From: Nematostella vectensis
Lineage: Eukaryota > Cnidaria > Anthozoa > Actiniaria > Edwardsiidae
DNA length: 64,000 nucleotides
Assembly (NCBI RefSeq): GCF_932526225.1
Contig: NC_064044.1
Span: forward strand, 4,273,092 to 4,337,091
Direction: 5' to 3'
The translations under genes were made by a program, and so were the position numbers. Below the pieces are notes generated by a model that saw only the letters and a list, made by a program, of their open reading frames with translations, made no database searches and was not told where the DNA came from. This document shows positions 1 to 11,410 of this stretch, piece after piece; position 1 is the first letter of the stretch, and the number at the start of each line of letters is the position of its first letter.

Positions 1-42
1 TTTAAATTAATATTTTGTTGTGTGTGTGTGTGTGTGTTCTAG

Positions 43-968
43 CCGAGAAGGTGACTTCTCTTGGCAAAGATTGGCACAGAGCATGTCTGAGATGTGAAAA
101 ATGCAAGAAAACTTTAACTTGCGGCAGCCACGCTCAGGTAATTTTGTATTAAGTAACTTAGTATTGTAAAAAAAATTTACACAATCCACACAACGTTATT
201 ATTTTTATCACTTACAGATTGAAATCACATGTCTGCATTTAGAATAAACAGAATTCAGATTTGATCACATTTCTCTGTTTGCCGTGATAAGGATATATCG
301 TGTGTAGCTTCAAAGCATTAAAGCTTTTGTAATTGGCAAGACGGAGCTAATCTTTTCTTGCCTTAGCACGAACATTACTAGATCCTTGCATAAACTAAAG
401 CCAGCTTTATAACTAGTAAAAGAACTATGTGTTTTAATGCGACAGTGACATTATTTAGATGTTTAGAGAAACCACAATATTGTTTACGTCCTATGCGCTA
501 TATTGCCTGACCTTTCTAATAGTAGTAGTGTAAGACTGGGAAGGTCGAAATAAGACCCCCACGGTTAACGAGACAAAACGTTAAAAGGCAAATAATTCAG
601 TTTCTGGGAAGTTGTTAGCCAAGGCATTATTTTCCATTTATCATATTTTTATTTATTTCTTATTTACGCGCATGTTTCTGTGTGTGTGTGTGAGGGGTCG
701 GGGGAGGGGGGGGGGGGGGGGGGTGGCTGCGAAATCTTCGCTTTTGGCCTCATAATAAACGCCATCGAAAAGAGAAGATATTTTGCTCCACAGTCCATTA
801 CCCCCCACCCCCACGGTAGAGGTCTTTGCTCATCTCATCCCATTCTGTATCCAGCACGAAGGAAAACCATACTGCAACATACCGTGTTACAGCGCGCTGT
901 TTGGGCCAAAGGGGTTCGGCCATGGAGGAACAGAGTCACACACGTACGATCCCAAGGCGAAAAAGTGA
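43..968 (+). CDS. CRIP1: Cysteine-rich intestinal protein-like LIM protein (copy A, 5' exon outside window)
   Basis: Two coding exons are visible, 43-137 and 855-968 (stop TGA 966-968). The first codon is shared with an exon upstream of base 1, which should encode the usual start MPKCPKC..KEVYF as in copy B. The exons encode [20 protein letters not shown], then [20 protein letters not shown] and [18 protein letters not shown]. This is the single LIM zinc-binding domain of the CRIP family (about 77 residues): W-H, C-x2-C pairs and the Gly-rich tail are in place. CRIPs are small intracellular LIM proteins thought to act as zinc-binding adaptors. Acceptor AG 41-42 and donor GT 138-139 fit phase 1 and phase 0. 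The C-terminus is longer than copy B by a lysine-rich DPKAKK. The intron holds a poly-G tract. Family assignment is firm; expression is unknown. Confidence 0.85.
670..725. repeat. (TG)n and poly-G tract in CRIP-A intron
   Basis: Short TG run followed by a G-rich run of over 20 bases, a simple repeat inside the intron 138-854. The rest of that intron shows no recognisable feature. Confidence 0.7.
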
Positions 969-969
969 C

Positions 970-1310
970 CTCAACCTGAAGAGATCCCAAGCAACACTGA
1001 CATATAAGGTAACCAACCCTACAAGCTTGTCCTAGAGCGTGGTTATTTGGGTGGGCTCCCTAGGTGCCCCCTTTAAGGGGTCCCATCACTACCCTACAAG
1101 GTTAGCAACCCTACAAGCTTGTCCTAGAGCCATAGTAAGGGCGTGGTTATTAGGGGTGAGAGGTGCCACCTTAAAAAGGTCCCAGTTAACACTGTCCTAT
1201 AAGGTTAGCAACCCTACAAGCATACTATGTGCGTGGTTATTAAGGATGAGTTCCCTAGTTACCCCACAACACCCCCTAGGGGCCCTAGCTAACACCGCCA
1301 TCTCATAAAG
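970..1310. repeat. About 92-103-bp imperfect tandem repeat in CRIP-A 3' region
   Basis: Three imperfect copies begin directly after the CRIP-A stop codon. The landmark AACCCTACAAGC recurs near 1015, 1107 and 1210, followed by a GCGTGGTTATT block in each copy. It may lie in the 3' UTR. Spacing is irregular, so it is an old array. Confidence 0.65.
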
Positions 1311-2990
1311 CTTTTAACCCGCAAGTACCAGACAAAGGCATAAGTCTGTTTGGAAGAACCAACGCCACAAAGGCAACTGAATGGCTCTAGACGAACATTT
1401 GTGGTAATTAAATTTTTTCTTGGTGAGCACCAAGATTGCTCTTTTTATCTTTATTATTGATTTTTTCGCAATAAAAGATGACAAGCATAACCTGCTAGAA
1501 AACTAGGTCTTACTGTGGGTTGTATGAAAATGGTGTTGCTTTTGTTAATATGGATATTCCATACATGTTTGAAGAAGCTTTCCTGTTCCTTCTTCTTAAT
1601 CGTTTCCCGTCAACTGGACACAACATATCAATTGGCAAACACGAAATACACGATTTCCTCTGACAAGTCCTCTATGTGCATTAGCACGCCTCTCTTAGCT
1701 TGCTCTCTGAGTTTTAAAGGAACTCTGTAAGCCTCTTGTGCTTTCTTGTTTACCTTGGCTTTATTTGCAGACAAAATTTCAAATAAACATCCAAAAATAG
1801 AATCATCTTTAGTGTACCAATCAATCAACGGCAAAGGGATTGCAGATATAAGCCGATGCGAATTTATTGATCATTTTTCGCGCAACAGTGGCTTGGATGA
1901 CGAAAGGCGCAGATCCAGACCTATTAACACCTGTTTACGCAAACTGGTCGAAATGATTAGTATGTTTAGTATGTTTAGTATGTGGTGCATATCCTCAGAT
2001 CTATTTCCCTCTGTTTATTTAAACAGGTCAAAATGATTTAGAACTAGTTAGCGTTTGAATGTCAAGTTTAACCTGCATCTTTCTATTCTGTTACTTGAGG
2101 CGATAAAGTTTAGCGCTATTTTTCGTAAACAGACCAGACTTTTTACCTGGGTGCGCGCCTGAGAGCTTGGTTAACGTAAGAAAAAAAATTGAGACTTTTC
2201 AGTGACATCCGCGGATTAGATAGCGTTGACCAAAATGTTAGAATTTTTATTTAGAACAGTTTTTAGAAGAGTTCTTAGTGATGCTTTCATTTTTTTATTT
2301 ATTTCAGATTGGAATACTAAAGATCTGAAAGCAAGAAATCCATACTTCTATTTTAGATAGTTTATACCATGCCACCCCATTTGTGTCATATTTAGAAGAT
2401 TGTGATCACTATTAAAAGGGAATCTCCAAAAGAGAAGGCAGTTTTTCTTTATTGTTCAGTATCAGTGAAGATCCGTACTCTAAAGGAAGTTATATTTCAT
2501 AGGTCTTCGTGTATCCCTTGATATACCATGCCTAGAGTAGTAAAGGGGATGCCTTTTTTACTTTTCTTCCCAGGTGCAAGGTTGAGCAAGCATTTTTGTC
2601 TTTTTTTCCTTTATTTCTTATTTTTCATTGCTCTCGGGAGTTCCTTTATCTTATTTTCAATCTTTAAAGTCGTGGAAAACATTAAATCTGTAATGAATAG
2701 ATACAAACTAAAATATCCGAAAAGGGATGAGCAAAGGGGAGCAAGGGTGAGCAAGGAACATGGACTTCACCGAAAAACGGAGAAAATGGGGCTGAACGAG
2801 GGGAGCAAGGAATACCGACTTGGTAGAACAACGAAGAACAGAGCTGAGCAAAGGGGAGAAAGGGTGAGCAAGAAATATGGAATTGACCGAAAACTAAGAA
2901 CGGTTATGTGCTGCAATATGCTGCGTGAAGACATCTTGAAAAGATAACTCCATAAAAATTACATATAGTAATAGAAAACAATAAAAAAAA
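1311..2990. other. Intergenic, no gene recognised
   Basis: AT-rich sequence. Around 1905-2140 are fragments (CACCTGTTTACGCAAACTGG; CATTCTGTTAYTGAGGCGA-like) that recur near 59450 and 60395-60500, so this is a dispersed repeat. At 2725-2900 a GAGCAAAGGGGAGMAAGGGT motif is iterated about three times. The open frame 2528-2947 across it has a hydrophobic then Lys/Arg-rich composition but no family resemblance, and I do not call it a gene. Confidence 0.5.
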
Positions 2991-2994
2991 ATTA

Positions 2995-3300
2995 ATTCGA
3001 GGACATGGCCAAGAATCGAACCTCGTCGGCCAAGAATCGAACCTCGTCCAGTTCGGGTAAAATGAAAAAAAAAAAAGACCATACTTCCAGACATGCGCTG
3101 AAACACCGTATGGCAGCATAAAGCTTTACGGCTAAGCTGGAGATTTCGGCCCCAGCACCGCTATCTAGCAAACTGTACAACACAAAAGAACCTGAGGTAC
3201 CCGCGCATTAATGGGGAGGCAATAACCAGGATCCCAGCCCTGTCTTAGTCGGTTACGCCACGCACAGCTCGCTGAGATGTGCAGTGAAAAATTTCGGGGT
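2995..3300 (-). repeat. SINE-like dispersed repeat, copy 1
   Basis: About 230 bp from ACCATACTTCCAGACATGCG to the CGCTGAGAT block recur nearly intact at 29985-30205, partially at 16648-16740 and diverged at 10481-10625. On the - strand the sequence TGGCGTAACCGACTAAGAC resembles a Pol III box A, suggesting a tRNA-derived head. A 21-bp piece (GGCCAAGAATCGAACCTCGTC) is tandemly duplicated at one end (about 3006-3048); its complement contains a box-B-like GGTTCGATTC. The SINE class is inference from these features and copy number. Confidence 0.6.
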
Positions 3301-4902
3301 CTTTTTCACACTTGCGTCTCTTGGGTATAGGGCTGTTGCTATAGTAATGTAGTGATGTCGTCATTTGCAGCACACTACGACTTAGATCTACAATGCTGCC
3401 TTCAGCCTTTTGTACTTTTTTGTCCAGTCACGCACGTGCATATGAAATCTTTTGTGCCCAAAACAACGAAAAACCTAAATATAGCGTCCAAAAATCATAA
3501 ATCACGCTGTAATGGCACTTTGCAATGCAAAAGCTGACGCACTTTGTTAAAAGGGAGCTTAGATTTTTTTAGGAGCCGTACTTTTATACGTTGGACATTA
3601 TTCCTTTTTAATACAGAAAAATATTCTTAACAAAAACGAATACATACAAATGAACTCCTTCACAGGCGTCCTCAGGGGCGGACCCTGTGACTTCTGAGGG
3701 GGGGTGGGGTTGATATTGAAAAAAAATTCCTGCAAGCAACTGATTGAGGAAAAAAAAGATATTAAAGATAGTTCTACAGACAGCTTCGTCAGCCTATGTT
3801 TTTTTATTGTTTACGATGAAGATAACGTTAAATTAAATGTTACCATTCAAATCTCAGCTTAAAAAAAAAACACTCGCCAACGCAATTCTTTCGGCAAAGC
3901 GCGAGTCATGTTCTTACCGAACTTGAGAGCGGCGAGAGGAAAGCTCGGATCCCTAAGTTTACAGCACGCCCCCCTCCGATAGACGGATCAGAAAAAACAG
4001 TAAGTTTATAGAGTTTTGAAAACGGGGGCGCGCAATAACCATTTTGGCTGTCAAGAATGGAATTTGATAACAACGCACGTAAACTTTTATAAATATTTCA
4101 GTTTCTAAGAGGTTATTATTATACGTTGTTTTCTCTGTAGGTATTCGCCTTTAGGTTTTCGTATTCCGACAAGTCCTCGGTTATGGGACTTTTTCCGATT
4201 ATCTGTTTTCCTATCAACCGAAGGGAATATATGCTTCCGGCAGACAGATGTTCCATTAGCTGATTAATTTTGCCAGCACGTGTAAAGATGTCCTGTGTTT
4301 TTTTCTTTATTTCTACTTACCAAAAAAGCGTTTTTTTCCTGTAAATTCTTGTTTGTTTGGGCTCAAATTCTAGACTTTTCTCTTGAATATATATTACTAC
4401 CTTGAATTCTTTTGATGTGACGCATCTGCTTTGTGATGAATAGTTGCCATACTTTGACTTGTTTAGTTATGTTTTCGTGGTGACTTATGAATGGTCAGTA
4501 TTTACTATGAATCAATTAGCATAAGGAATATTTTACTTTAGCCAAAATAAAAAAAAAATAATTTTCAGTATTGAAGAAATATATATTTTCAGTACTGTTA
4601 TTACCGCCACTGAAATCTATGCATGCTAAATAGCGTAAACTGATAATAGAAAGCCACTGAAATTCGTGTATAATTTTTTTGTTAATTTATAATATCTAGC
4701 TGTAGAACAATTGCTAAGAAAAGCTTACAATAGCCATGTATAAGGTCAAATCACATATGGTCAAATAAAAGGGGTTCATCAAAATTATTCGGTATCTTCG
4801 CTTTTTAAAGTCGCAATGCAATGGAGTCTTGAGCTCTATAAGCATAATTGCATGAATAATTAATGTTTATTTGCATACTTGTATTGATAAGGTGTGAATA
4901 CA
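3301..4902. other. Intergenic, AT-rich, no gene recognised
   Basis: I see no coding exon, RNA gene or organised repeat here. A short G-rich segment near 3680-3710 resembles the ends of the CAGGCGCG MITE family found elsewhere in the window. Confidence 0.5.
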
Positions 4903-5194
4903 TCTATTTTGAAAAAGGTTGTCAGCGCGAAAAGCGAATGACAATTGCCAAATGACAGTTCGACGACCGAAAGGTGCTTATGGGTAGTAATTATTTGCAA
5001 GAATTAAAGTGGTAAATAAATACAAGCGATGTCAAAACCATATTTTCACTACATTTAAGGGATAGTCGTATTTTTCATTTATATTTTTCTGAATTTGGAC
5101 AAATATTTTGGGATCCATGGGTCCTTTCGGTCGTAGAACTACCTTTGTCAATCACCATTCGCCGTTTGCACAGACAACGTTTTGGAAATAGGTG
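4903..5194. mobile_element. Foldback MITE just upstream of CRIP-B
   Basis: Two inverted arms of roughly 90 bp flank an AT-rich loop. The left arm (about 4905-5005) contains GTTGTCAGCGCGAAAAGCGA and TTCGACGACCGAAAGG. The right arm (about 5095-5194), read on the - strand, contains GTTGTCTGTGCAAACGGCGA and TTCTACGACCGAAAGG. A half copy lies at 9836-9960. No transposase is encoded. The right end is about 100 bp from the CRIP-B start codon, so the element probably lies in its promoter or 5' UTR. Confidence 0.65.
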
Positions 5195-5295
5195 TGAAAG
5201 AAGGAGTGTCCAGTGCTTTCGTGACATTGAGCTGAACGGAGCCCACCACACAAACGCAAGGACACGCAACAAACAGCCGATTGCTAAACCTCAAA

Positions 5296-6918
5296 ATGCC
5301 CAAGTGCCCAAAATGCAGCAAGGAGGTCTATTTCGGTAAGTAGTTAAACATGGGCTTATTATAATCGAGGATGAAGCATATTTTCAAGTGAATGGAAGCT
5401 GTGTGTCGTCTGGCCTCGAATTGTCGATCTCTACTTCTTAACTCTAAGTTTCTAACTCCTTTTTTTTTCACACCAAGTCGAAATCGTTTGAAAACTCGTC
5501 TAGCATCTCCAAAATTACTCTTTTAGCCGTGTTTCATGTCGATTTCACGAAGTGTTTTTCTATTTTTCATCGTGTTTACACATGATTGTTTTTCTACACA
5601 TGATTGAACATCGCTGAATGTGCCAGATGCCTCATGACATGCTAAATGCGGCCACAAAGTGACATCCACTTGTATGCGTGCCGAATTTTAGCCATACTCT
5701 AAAGGTTTTCAGTTTCTCGTAATACAGCTTAAAGCTTGCATAACAAGTGAGGAACGTTTTTTAATAAAATTAGTTTAATAATTAAAAATCAAACATGAAT
5801 AATGAAACCGCATTTTCCGTGTGCTACACTTAGTACGAAGCTGCTGGGGGGAAAAAAGTTCGGCAGATAAAACCATAATTCGCGATTCCCTAGGCTCCAG
5901 GGGATGTTGTGTGTAGCAGCTTTAGGCACAGGTAGCCCAAGCGTAATTTTAGTGAGCTGCAATGTACTATAGGGCTTATAATATAAGGGGCTTTTATACC
6001 TCAAAATTTATAAAAAAATTCTCAATAAAATTGCCTGAAACACTTTTACATGGAGGGTTGCATTGGATTTTAACCCAGGATTTTGCTCGGTTCCCTGTGG
6101 TCAGTAAGAGTTGTGGCGTCACAGTAAACTGAGGTTTATACAATAGCTTGAAGTGGCCGATCCATGGTGAGGGGGGGGGGGGGGGGGAGGGATGACCGTA
6201 CTAAACTTGATGATTCTTATTTCAGCGGAGAGGGTGACCTCCCTCGGAAAAGACTGGCACCGGCCGTGTCTCAAGTGTGAGAAATGCAAAAAAACGTTGT
6301 CTCCTGGAAGTCATGCAGAGGTAATAAAACCCCTTTTTTCCCTCCGCAGTACATTTACCCAACCTTGAATTAATTTTCTTAGCCTTGCCTTGTTCTTGAC
6401 CACAGACTCCCTTTAATCAACCTTTCTCTGTAAGCATCTCTCAAAAAAATAAATACAGCGACTGCACTGTTATGGTGCATTGTCTGTTTGCGAACAAAGA
6501 CTTCTCATTTTCTGTCTCTTGCTTCCCAGAGATACGAACCCCCCTCTAAACATTTGAGCTGGAAACACCACTCATTAGTGTTCAGCTAGCCTCCACATCC
6601 CCCCTCTCACACCAATAAAATGAATACCCACCCCTAGTATTAGTCTTCAATTGGGTGTCATTCGGCTAATCAGAGGTGAATAGAAAGGCATTTTCCTCTC
6701 CCTCCTTCAACTTCCATAATCAAACTTCTATATTCTTTCTATTCCAAAAAAAAAGGTGGAAAGCCCTACTGTAACCAGCCAATATTCATGTTATTGTTCT
6801 ATATTCTTTCTATTGCTGACAGCATGAAGGAAAGCCCTACTGTCACAAACCCTGCTACGCCGCTATGTTTGGCCCTGGAGGCTTTGGGCATGGAGGCACC
6901 GAGTCGCACAAATACTGA
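5296..6918 (+). CDS. CRIP1: Cysteine-rich intestinal protein-like LIM protein (copy B, complete)
   Basis: Three exons, 5296-5335, 6226-6320 and 6823-6918, give a 76-residue protein starting [13 protein letters not shown], then [20 protein letters not shown], and ending [15 protein letters not shown]. Length, single LIM domain (eight zinc ligands as CxxC, HxxC, CxxC, CxxC-type pairs) and intron phases (1, 0) match CRIP1-type proteins. It is closer to the vertebrate CRIP consensus than copy A ([11 protein letters not shown]). Copies A and B have the same exon structure, a middle exon of 95 bp in each, and head-to-tail orientation, so they arose by tandem duplication. A 71-bp duplicate of the exon 3 acceptor region lies in intron 2. 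A foldback MITE lies just upstream and a 21-bp minisatellite just downstream. Introns 5336-6225 and 6321-6822 hold a poly-G run at 6171-6187 and nothing else clear. Confidence 0.92.
6729..6799 (+). repeat. 71-bp duplicate of the CRIP-B exon 3 acceptor region
   Basis: TATATTCTTTCTATT occurs at 6729 and again at 6800, and AAAGCCCTACTGT at 6760 and 6831, a constant offset of 71 bp. The upstream copy carries AAAGCCCTACTGTAACCAGC in place of the genuine exon start and has lost the AG and the first codons, so it looks like a decayed tandem copy and not an alternative exon. Confidence 0.7.
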
Positions 6919-6971
6919 AACCCTGTACATCACATTAGGTGAGGGCATTGTGAACACCATCCAGGAGTTAT

Positions 6972-7620
6972 AATGTGTGTATCCTGTGCATTATTTACTC
7001 CATCCCTTGCATTATTTACTCTGTCTCGCATGTTATCCATCCTGTTCCAAGCGTTATTCATTCCTTTGCTCGCATTATTCTGAGTCTCGCGCATTAGTCA
7101 CTGCGTCCCGCATGTAAGTCAGTGCGTCCCGCGTGTTTGTCACTGCGTCCCGCGTGTTTGTCACTGCGTCCCGCGTGTTAGTCACTGCGTCCCGCGCGTT
7201 AGTCACTGCATCCCGTGTGTTAATCACTGTGTCCCGCGTGTTAGTCACTGCGTCCCGCGCGTTAGTCACTGCGTCCCTGTGTTAGTCACTGCGTCCCGCG
7301 TGTTAATCACTGTGTCCCGCGCGTTAGTCACTGCGTCCCGCGTGTTAATCACTGTGTCCCGCATGTTAGTCCCTGCGTCCCACATGTTAGTCACTGCGTC
7401 CCGCGTGTTAGTCCCTGTGTCCCGCATGTTAGTTACTGCGTCCCGCGTGTTAATCACTGTGTCCCGCACGTTAGTCACTGCGTCCCGCGTGTTAGTCACT
7501 GCGTCCCTGTGTTAGTCACTGTGTCCCACGTGTTAATCACTGTGTCCCGCGTGTTAGTCACTGCGTCCCGCGTGTTGAATGCCACTGCGTCCCGTGCATC
7601 TGAGACTCCCTACATGCCTA
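6972..7620. repeat. 21-bp minisatellite
   Basis: Unit GCGTCCCGCGTGTTAGTCACT, about 24 clear copies from 7090 to 7590, with decayed copies at both edges (CTCGCATTATT variants from about 6972). Because 21 is a multiple of three, long open frames exist on both strands (repeating RDAVTNT on the - strand). These are products of the repeat and not genes. Confidence 0.9.
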
Positions 7621-8085
7621 GTCACGCGCGCTAGACCAATTATTATTAAATAATAGACTCCCTTTTATTATTTGTTCCAGCGCTCTTGTAGAAAAGTCTC
7701 AAAATGGTGCTGATATTTGAATATCTTTTTTTAGATAACCGACGTGGCGGAAAAAGTCGTTCGATGTCAATTCCTTGTTGTTTTAACTTTAACACCTTTT
7801 AACCTTGTAGTCTCGCCATGGAAACAATGTCTGTGTAGATGCTGATAATAAAAACTGCTTCCTAAAGCAAGAATTTGGTTATCCAGTTGTTGATACTATG
7901 CTTAAACCCTGCGAACCTTCGCCGATACCCTCATATACCTGCTTGATTTTAGATAAAAAAGGGAAAAATATATGACTGAAAAATAGAGGGTGTATATAGC
8001 TCGTTTTTGCATGTGCCCATGGTTTCTTCTTTTAGCTTTAACTACGCAGGTTATATTCTAAATGGAATATTATCCTCCACCCTTA
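7621..8085. other. Intergenic, nothing recognised
   Basis: AT-rich sequence without exon-like segments; an AATAAA occurs near 7846 but is far from the CRIP-B stop. Confidence 0.4.
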
Positions 8086-8258
8086 CAGGCGCATATAACC
8101 CAGGATTGGCTGAGGGGGGTACGCAGTCATAGGTATCCTATGGGAATATCATATTATTTGAAAATTTCTTAATAAAAAATGACCCACTTTTTGGCCGCCA
8201 GGGGGGACGGGGTGCGCGCACCCCCCTTGACTACGCGCCCCCCTTGAGTACGCGCCTG
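8086..8258 (+). mobile_element. CAGGCGCG MITE, 173 bp
   Basis: Starts CAGGCGCATATAACCCAGG and ends AGTACGCGCCTG, inverted termini of the family also seen at 9978, 27608, 41168, 47566 and, split, at 34891-35952. The interior has TTAATAAAAAATGACCCACT and TTTTGGCCGCCAGG, diagnostic of the family. Flanks CCTTA/GATTA are only a partial target-site duplication. Confidence 0.75.
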
Positions 8259-8412
8259 GATTAGGCCACATAAAAATATTTCTTTTATTTTCTTTCCATC
8301 TATATTATTAGATTTATTAGCAGACGAAGAGCTATCATCATCATTATCCTTATTGTTAGTGTCGTTAAAGCAATATCATAGAATAAAGACACGAAATGCG
8401 CTTATAATCGTG

Positions 8413-8413
8413 C

Positions 8414-8507
<94 letters not shown>

Positions 8508-8524
8508 TTATTATTATTATTTTA
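8413..8524. repeat. (TTA)n microsatellite
   Basis: Nearly uninterrupted TTA triplets with one TTTTTA interruption. Confidence 0.95.
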
Positions 8525-8717
8525 ACAATTAAAATTCTTTTCTAGAAATAACGTGTAATATGTCGGGACAATTATTCCTCCACCCAGTGGCACCACTGCG
8601 ACACTTTCTGGTTCAGTGAAATGGTTCGAGTCGTATCGACAGTCGAACGCGTGTAGATGGAGCATCCCACCATTTGTAGAAACCTCTTATAATACAGACC
8701 GTAAAACAAAATCGTGT

Positions 8718-8839
8718 CGTGTAAATACCCAGGATTGTCTGAAGGGTGTGCACAGTCTTTAAAAAGAAGTGACCCCTTTCAGGCCCCCAAGGGGGGGGGG
8801 TGAGCACGCACCTTTTGCACCCCCCTGTGTACGCGCCTG
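8718..8839 (+). mobile_element. CAGGCGCG MITE, degraded left end
   Basis: Contains TACCCAGGATTGTCTGAAGG, a G-run and the right terminus TGTGTACGCGCCTG ending at 8839, matching the family at 8086 and 47566. The left terminus is mutated. Confidence 0.65.
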
Positions 8840-9977
8840 AAATGGGCCTTTTAAAGGTAGTATTATTAATTGCCATATGAGTAAATGCAGCCTACTTACG
8901 AAGCCGATATCCACAAAATTTAAATCAATTCAATTGGTTATAGAAAAGATGATTTTTAAGTGAAAAAAGAGAAGTAAAATAAATAGAGTGTTTGCTCGAG
9001 TGCCGATTGGGAAGGGAGACGAAGGCGGGCATCCCTAATATTATTTGCTGTGAGTAATCCCTGCCCTGTTGTTTGTATACTCCTGAAACAGTATCAATGA
9101 GTCCCTTTATTATATCCATTCTCATTCCACTGGTACATATTGTTTTTAACTTCACTTGTATTGCTCTCCTTAATACTTATTTTAAGTCCGTTATATTATC
9201 TTATTTGAGTTTATTTTATTTTATTTATTTCCTTTGTGTACGATTTTGATTTCATTGTCCCATTGTCACGATTGTCCTTTCACGTGACTGCACAACCATG
9301 GTGGTGGCAACGCCTCTTCCGCGGGCACTGAGACGACATTGCTGAAAAACGCAAGACTAGTTCCAGTACCGCGCGGTTAAACCAGCCTTTTTGTTTCGAA
9401 ATGGCGGCGTTTTACCGGCGAACTGTCACATTTTGGCGAATGCTAAGAAAACTAGATCAAACCTAAGGCTAAAATTGATAATGACTCCCTCATTATCATA
9501 CAAATCTGTCATCTTTTGTACAGTATGGTTTTAATGCTGTACAGTAAGTCAAAACAGCGACCGAAGTCAGCCTTTCGTACCGCTTTACTCGAACGATTCA
9601 ACACTGAGATTTTGTTTGTTTTCGCCAGAACACGCTCATGCGCATACGTTATTCAGCACTGTCCACTGAGACGGATTCCCTTGCTCACCCATGACTCGGC
9701 CTTCAGATACACTGCCCCATATCTATATGCCTTCTATGAGACACGATCACAGAGTCAGCTGAGAGCTGCTTATACAAGCAAAATTCAAAAGGGATTTCTT
9801 GACCCTGAGCCTTCATCAGGATCGGAAATATACACCTATTTCAATAAACATTGTCAGTGCAAATGGCGAATGGCAATAGGCAAACGGCTATTAAAAAACC
9901 ATTCACTTCTTATGGGTATAATTATTTGCAAGAATAAAGATTATAAAAGTAGTATAATCGCAGAAATTATCCACATG
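8840..9977. other. Intergenic with dispersed-repeat fragments
   Basis: No gene recognised. At 9798-9835 a segment with GCCTTCATCAGGATCGGAAA recurs at 18108-18145, and 9836-9960 is a half copy of the foldback element at 4903-5194. The 165-codon frame 9516-10013 runs through these repeats and into a MITE terminus, so it is not a gene. Confidence 0.5.
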
Positions 9978-10305
9978 CAGGCCCCGTACCCAGGATTTTT
10001 CTTGGGGGGGTGAGAAATCCGAAAAAGTGCACCTAATTTTTCCGTGGGGGGGGGGAGGGAGTTCTCTGATAAAAATCTAACCACCTCCGAAAGAACAAAA
10101 AGGGATTTTTTTAATGCCTTTGCAGTGTCTCTACAGGACGTTTATTGTCAAATTTGGCTACATACCAGAGTGTTCTTGCTTATGATTTTGAGTTTTGTCT
10201 ACAACTACAAATAGCACGTCTATTGAGAACCAAAAGTGGACTTTCGGCTGTTGTGGGGGGAGGGGGTGCGTTCACACCCCTTGCGCCCCCCTGGGTACGG
10301 GCCTG
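9978..10305. mobile_element. CAGGC MITE with intact ends, 328 bp, TSD ACATG
   Basis: Begins CAGGCCCCGTACCCAGGA and ends CCTGGGTACGGGCCTG, near-perfect inverted termini. It is flanked by the direct repeat ACATG at 9973-9977 and 10306-10310. No coding capacity. A 5-bp duplication with CAGG termini is compatible with hAT5-type non-autonomous elements; the superfamily is inference. Confidence 0.85.
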
Positions 10306-10480
10306 ACATGTTCCTACAGTCAGTAGAAATTTGACAACGTTTATTGAAAAAGGTGTATACACGGAATACATCCAGAATGTTAGTGAAATGAAAAAAGAGA
10401 ACGATGTTAAAAATGAATGTAAAGGAAAAAACGCGAAACACTTAACCGGGAAACGAACTAAGACAAGAGAAAAAATAAAC

Positions 10481-10625
10481 CATACATTCAGACATCCGCT
10501 GAATCACCGTATGGTAGCTAATAATGCTTTACTGCTCAGTGCCTCTAAGGCACGGCTGAATTTTTCAGTTTTACCCCCAGCATTGATTTTGGCCGCGGGG
10601 GCCTAGGTACCATGTATCCTTGACA
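10481..10625 (-). repeat. Diverged SINE-like repeat fragment
   Basis: ACCATACATTCAGACATCCG and CACCGTATGGTAGC match the copy at 2995-3300 with many substitutions; the middle is rearranged. Confidence 0.5.
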
Positions 10626-11410
10626 ACACAACAGAGGCGCTGAGGTGACGCTCTTACTTCAGATATGGCGAATTTTGTGAGCGAATTTCGTAGTTTTAGA
10701 GTGTATAACAAAGGAAATTGGCCGAAATATCATGGAATAAATGGTCTGCAAGTAGTTTCTTTCGGAATGTCTATTGCGGGGAAAAGGTATGTAAATAATC
10801 AAAGCTATAACTGTGTCATGTCTTCGACTTTGTTGCGGCCATGTGCGAAATATTCCTTCGATGTATTCCATTCCTGTGATCCCAGCTATTATTCTTTTAA
10901 CCCTAACCACTCTCAGAAGTTATTGTAGATCTTTATGTTTTTTTTTTATGTATTTCAGAGATACTAAAGGCTTGCTTTATGTTTTAACAGTTTGATTGAT
11001 CCGTTTGGTTTGAATGAAGTTTGTTATTTAGGATTTGTTTTCATTAAAAGATTATAACTTAATTACCAAGTATCGACCGGTGGTTAATATTTTAGTTATT
11101 GATTTTAATGACATAAGCATCCATAGAAATTGAAATTAGTCTCTAATTTGGGGGATGGGGGACTATTTAACTAATTTTGAAACATTTTATTGAGATTTTT
11201 AATGCCATTATTATTCGCAATTTGATCATCACTTTTGAAAACTGTGGTGGCTCCTAAAAGAGCCGTTTGGTTTGTGTCTGTGTTTGATTCCTAAAACAAC
11301 CATTGAACTTTGGAGCTTCTGGTTGAAATGTTGATCTTAGATAGGCCTCTTGTAAAACTGCTGGTCTGTAACTGGCTCTAAACCACTGGGGCTGAGGTGG
11401 ATGCTTGGGT
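10626..11410. other. Intergenic, no gene recognised
   Basis: Open frames overlap on both strands at 10659-10928 but none resembles a known family and no paired splice signals were found. This segment lies 3' of the transposon-type gene and may include its 3' end. Confidence 0.4.

Noticed and set aside
2528-2947. 139-codon frame with a hydrophobic segment
   Set aside because: The second half is an imperfect tandem repeat (GAGCAAAGGGGA units) and the first is T-rich low complexity; no homology or splice support seen.
7075-7515. Repeating RDAVTNT / VLITVSR proteins
   Set aside because: Products of the 21-bp minisatellite, open in both directions only because the unit is divisible by three.
9516-10013. 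165-codon frame as a gene
   Set aside because: It runs through fragments of two dispersed repeats and ends inside the terminus of the MITE at 9978.
10659-10928. Overlapping frames on both strands as an exon
   Set aside because: No family resemblance on either strand and no consistent splice pair.
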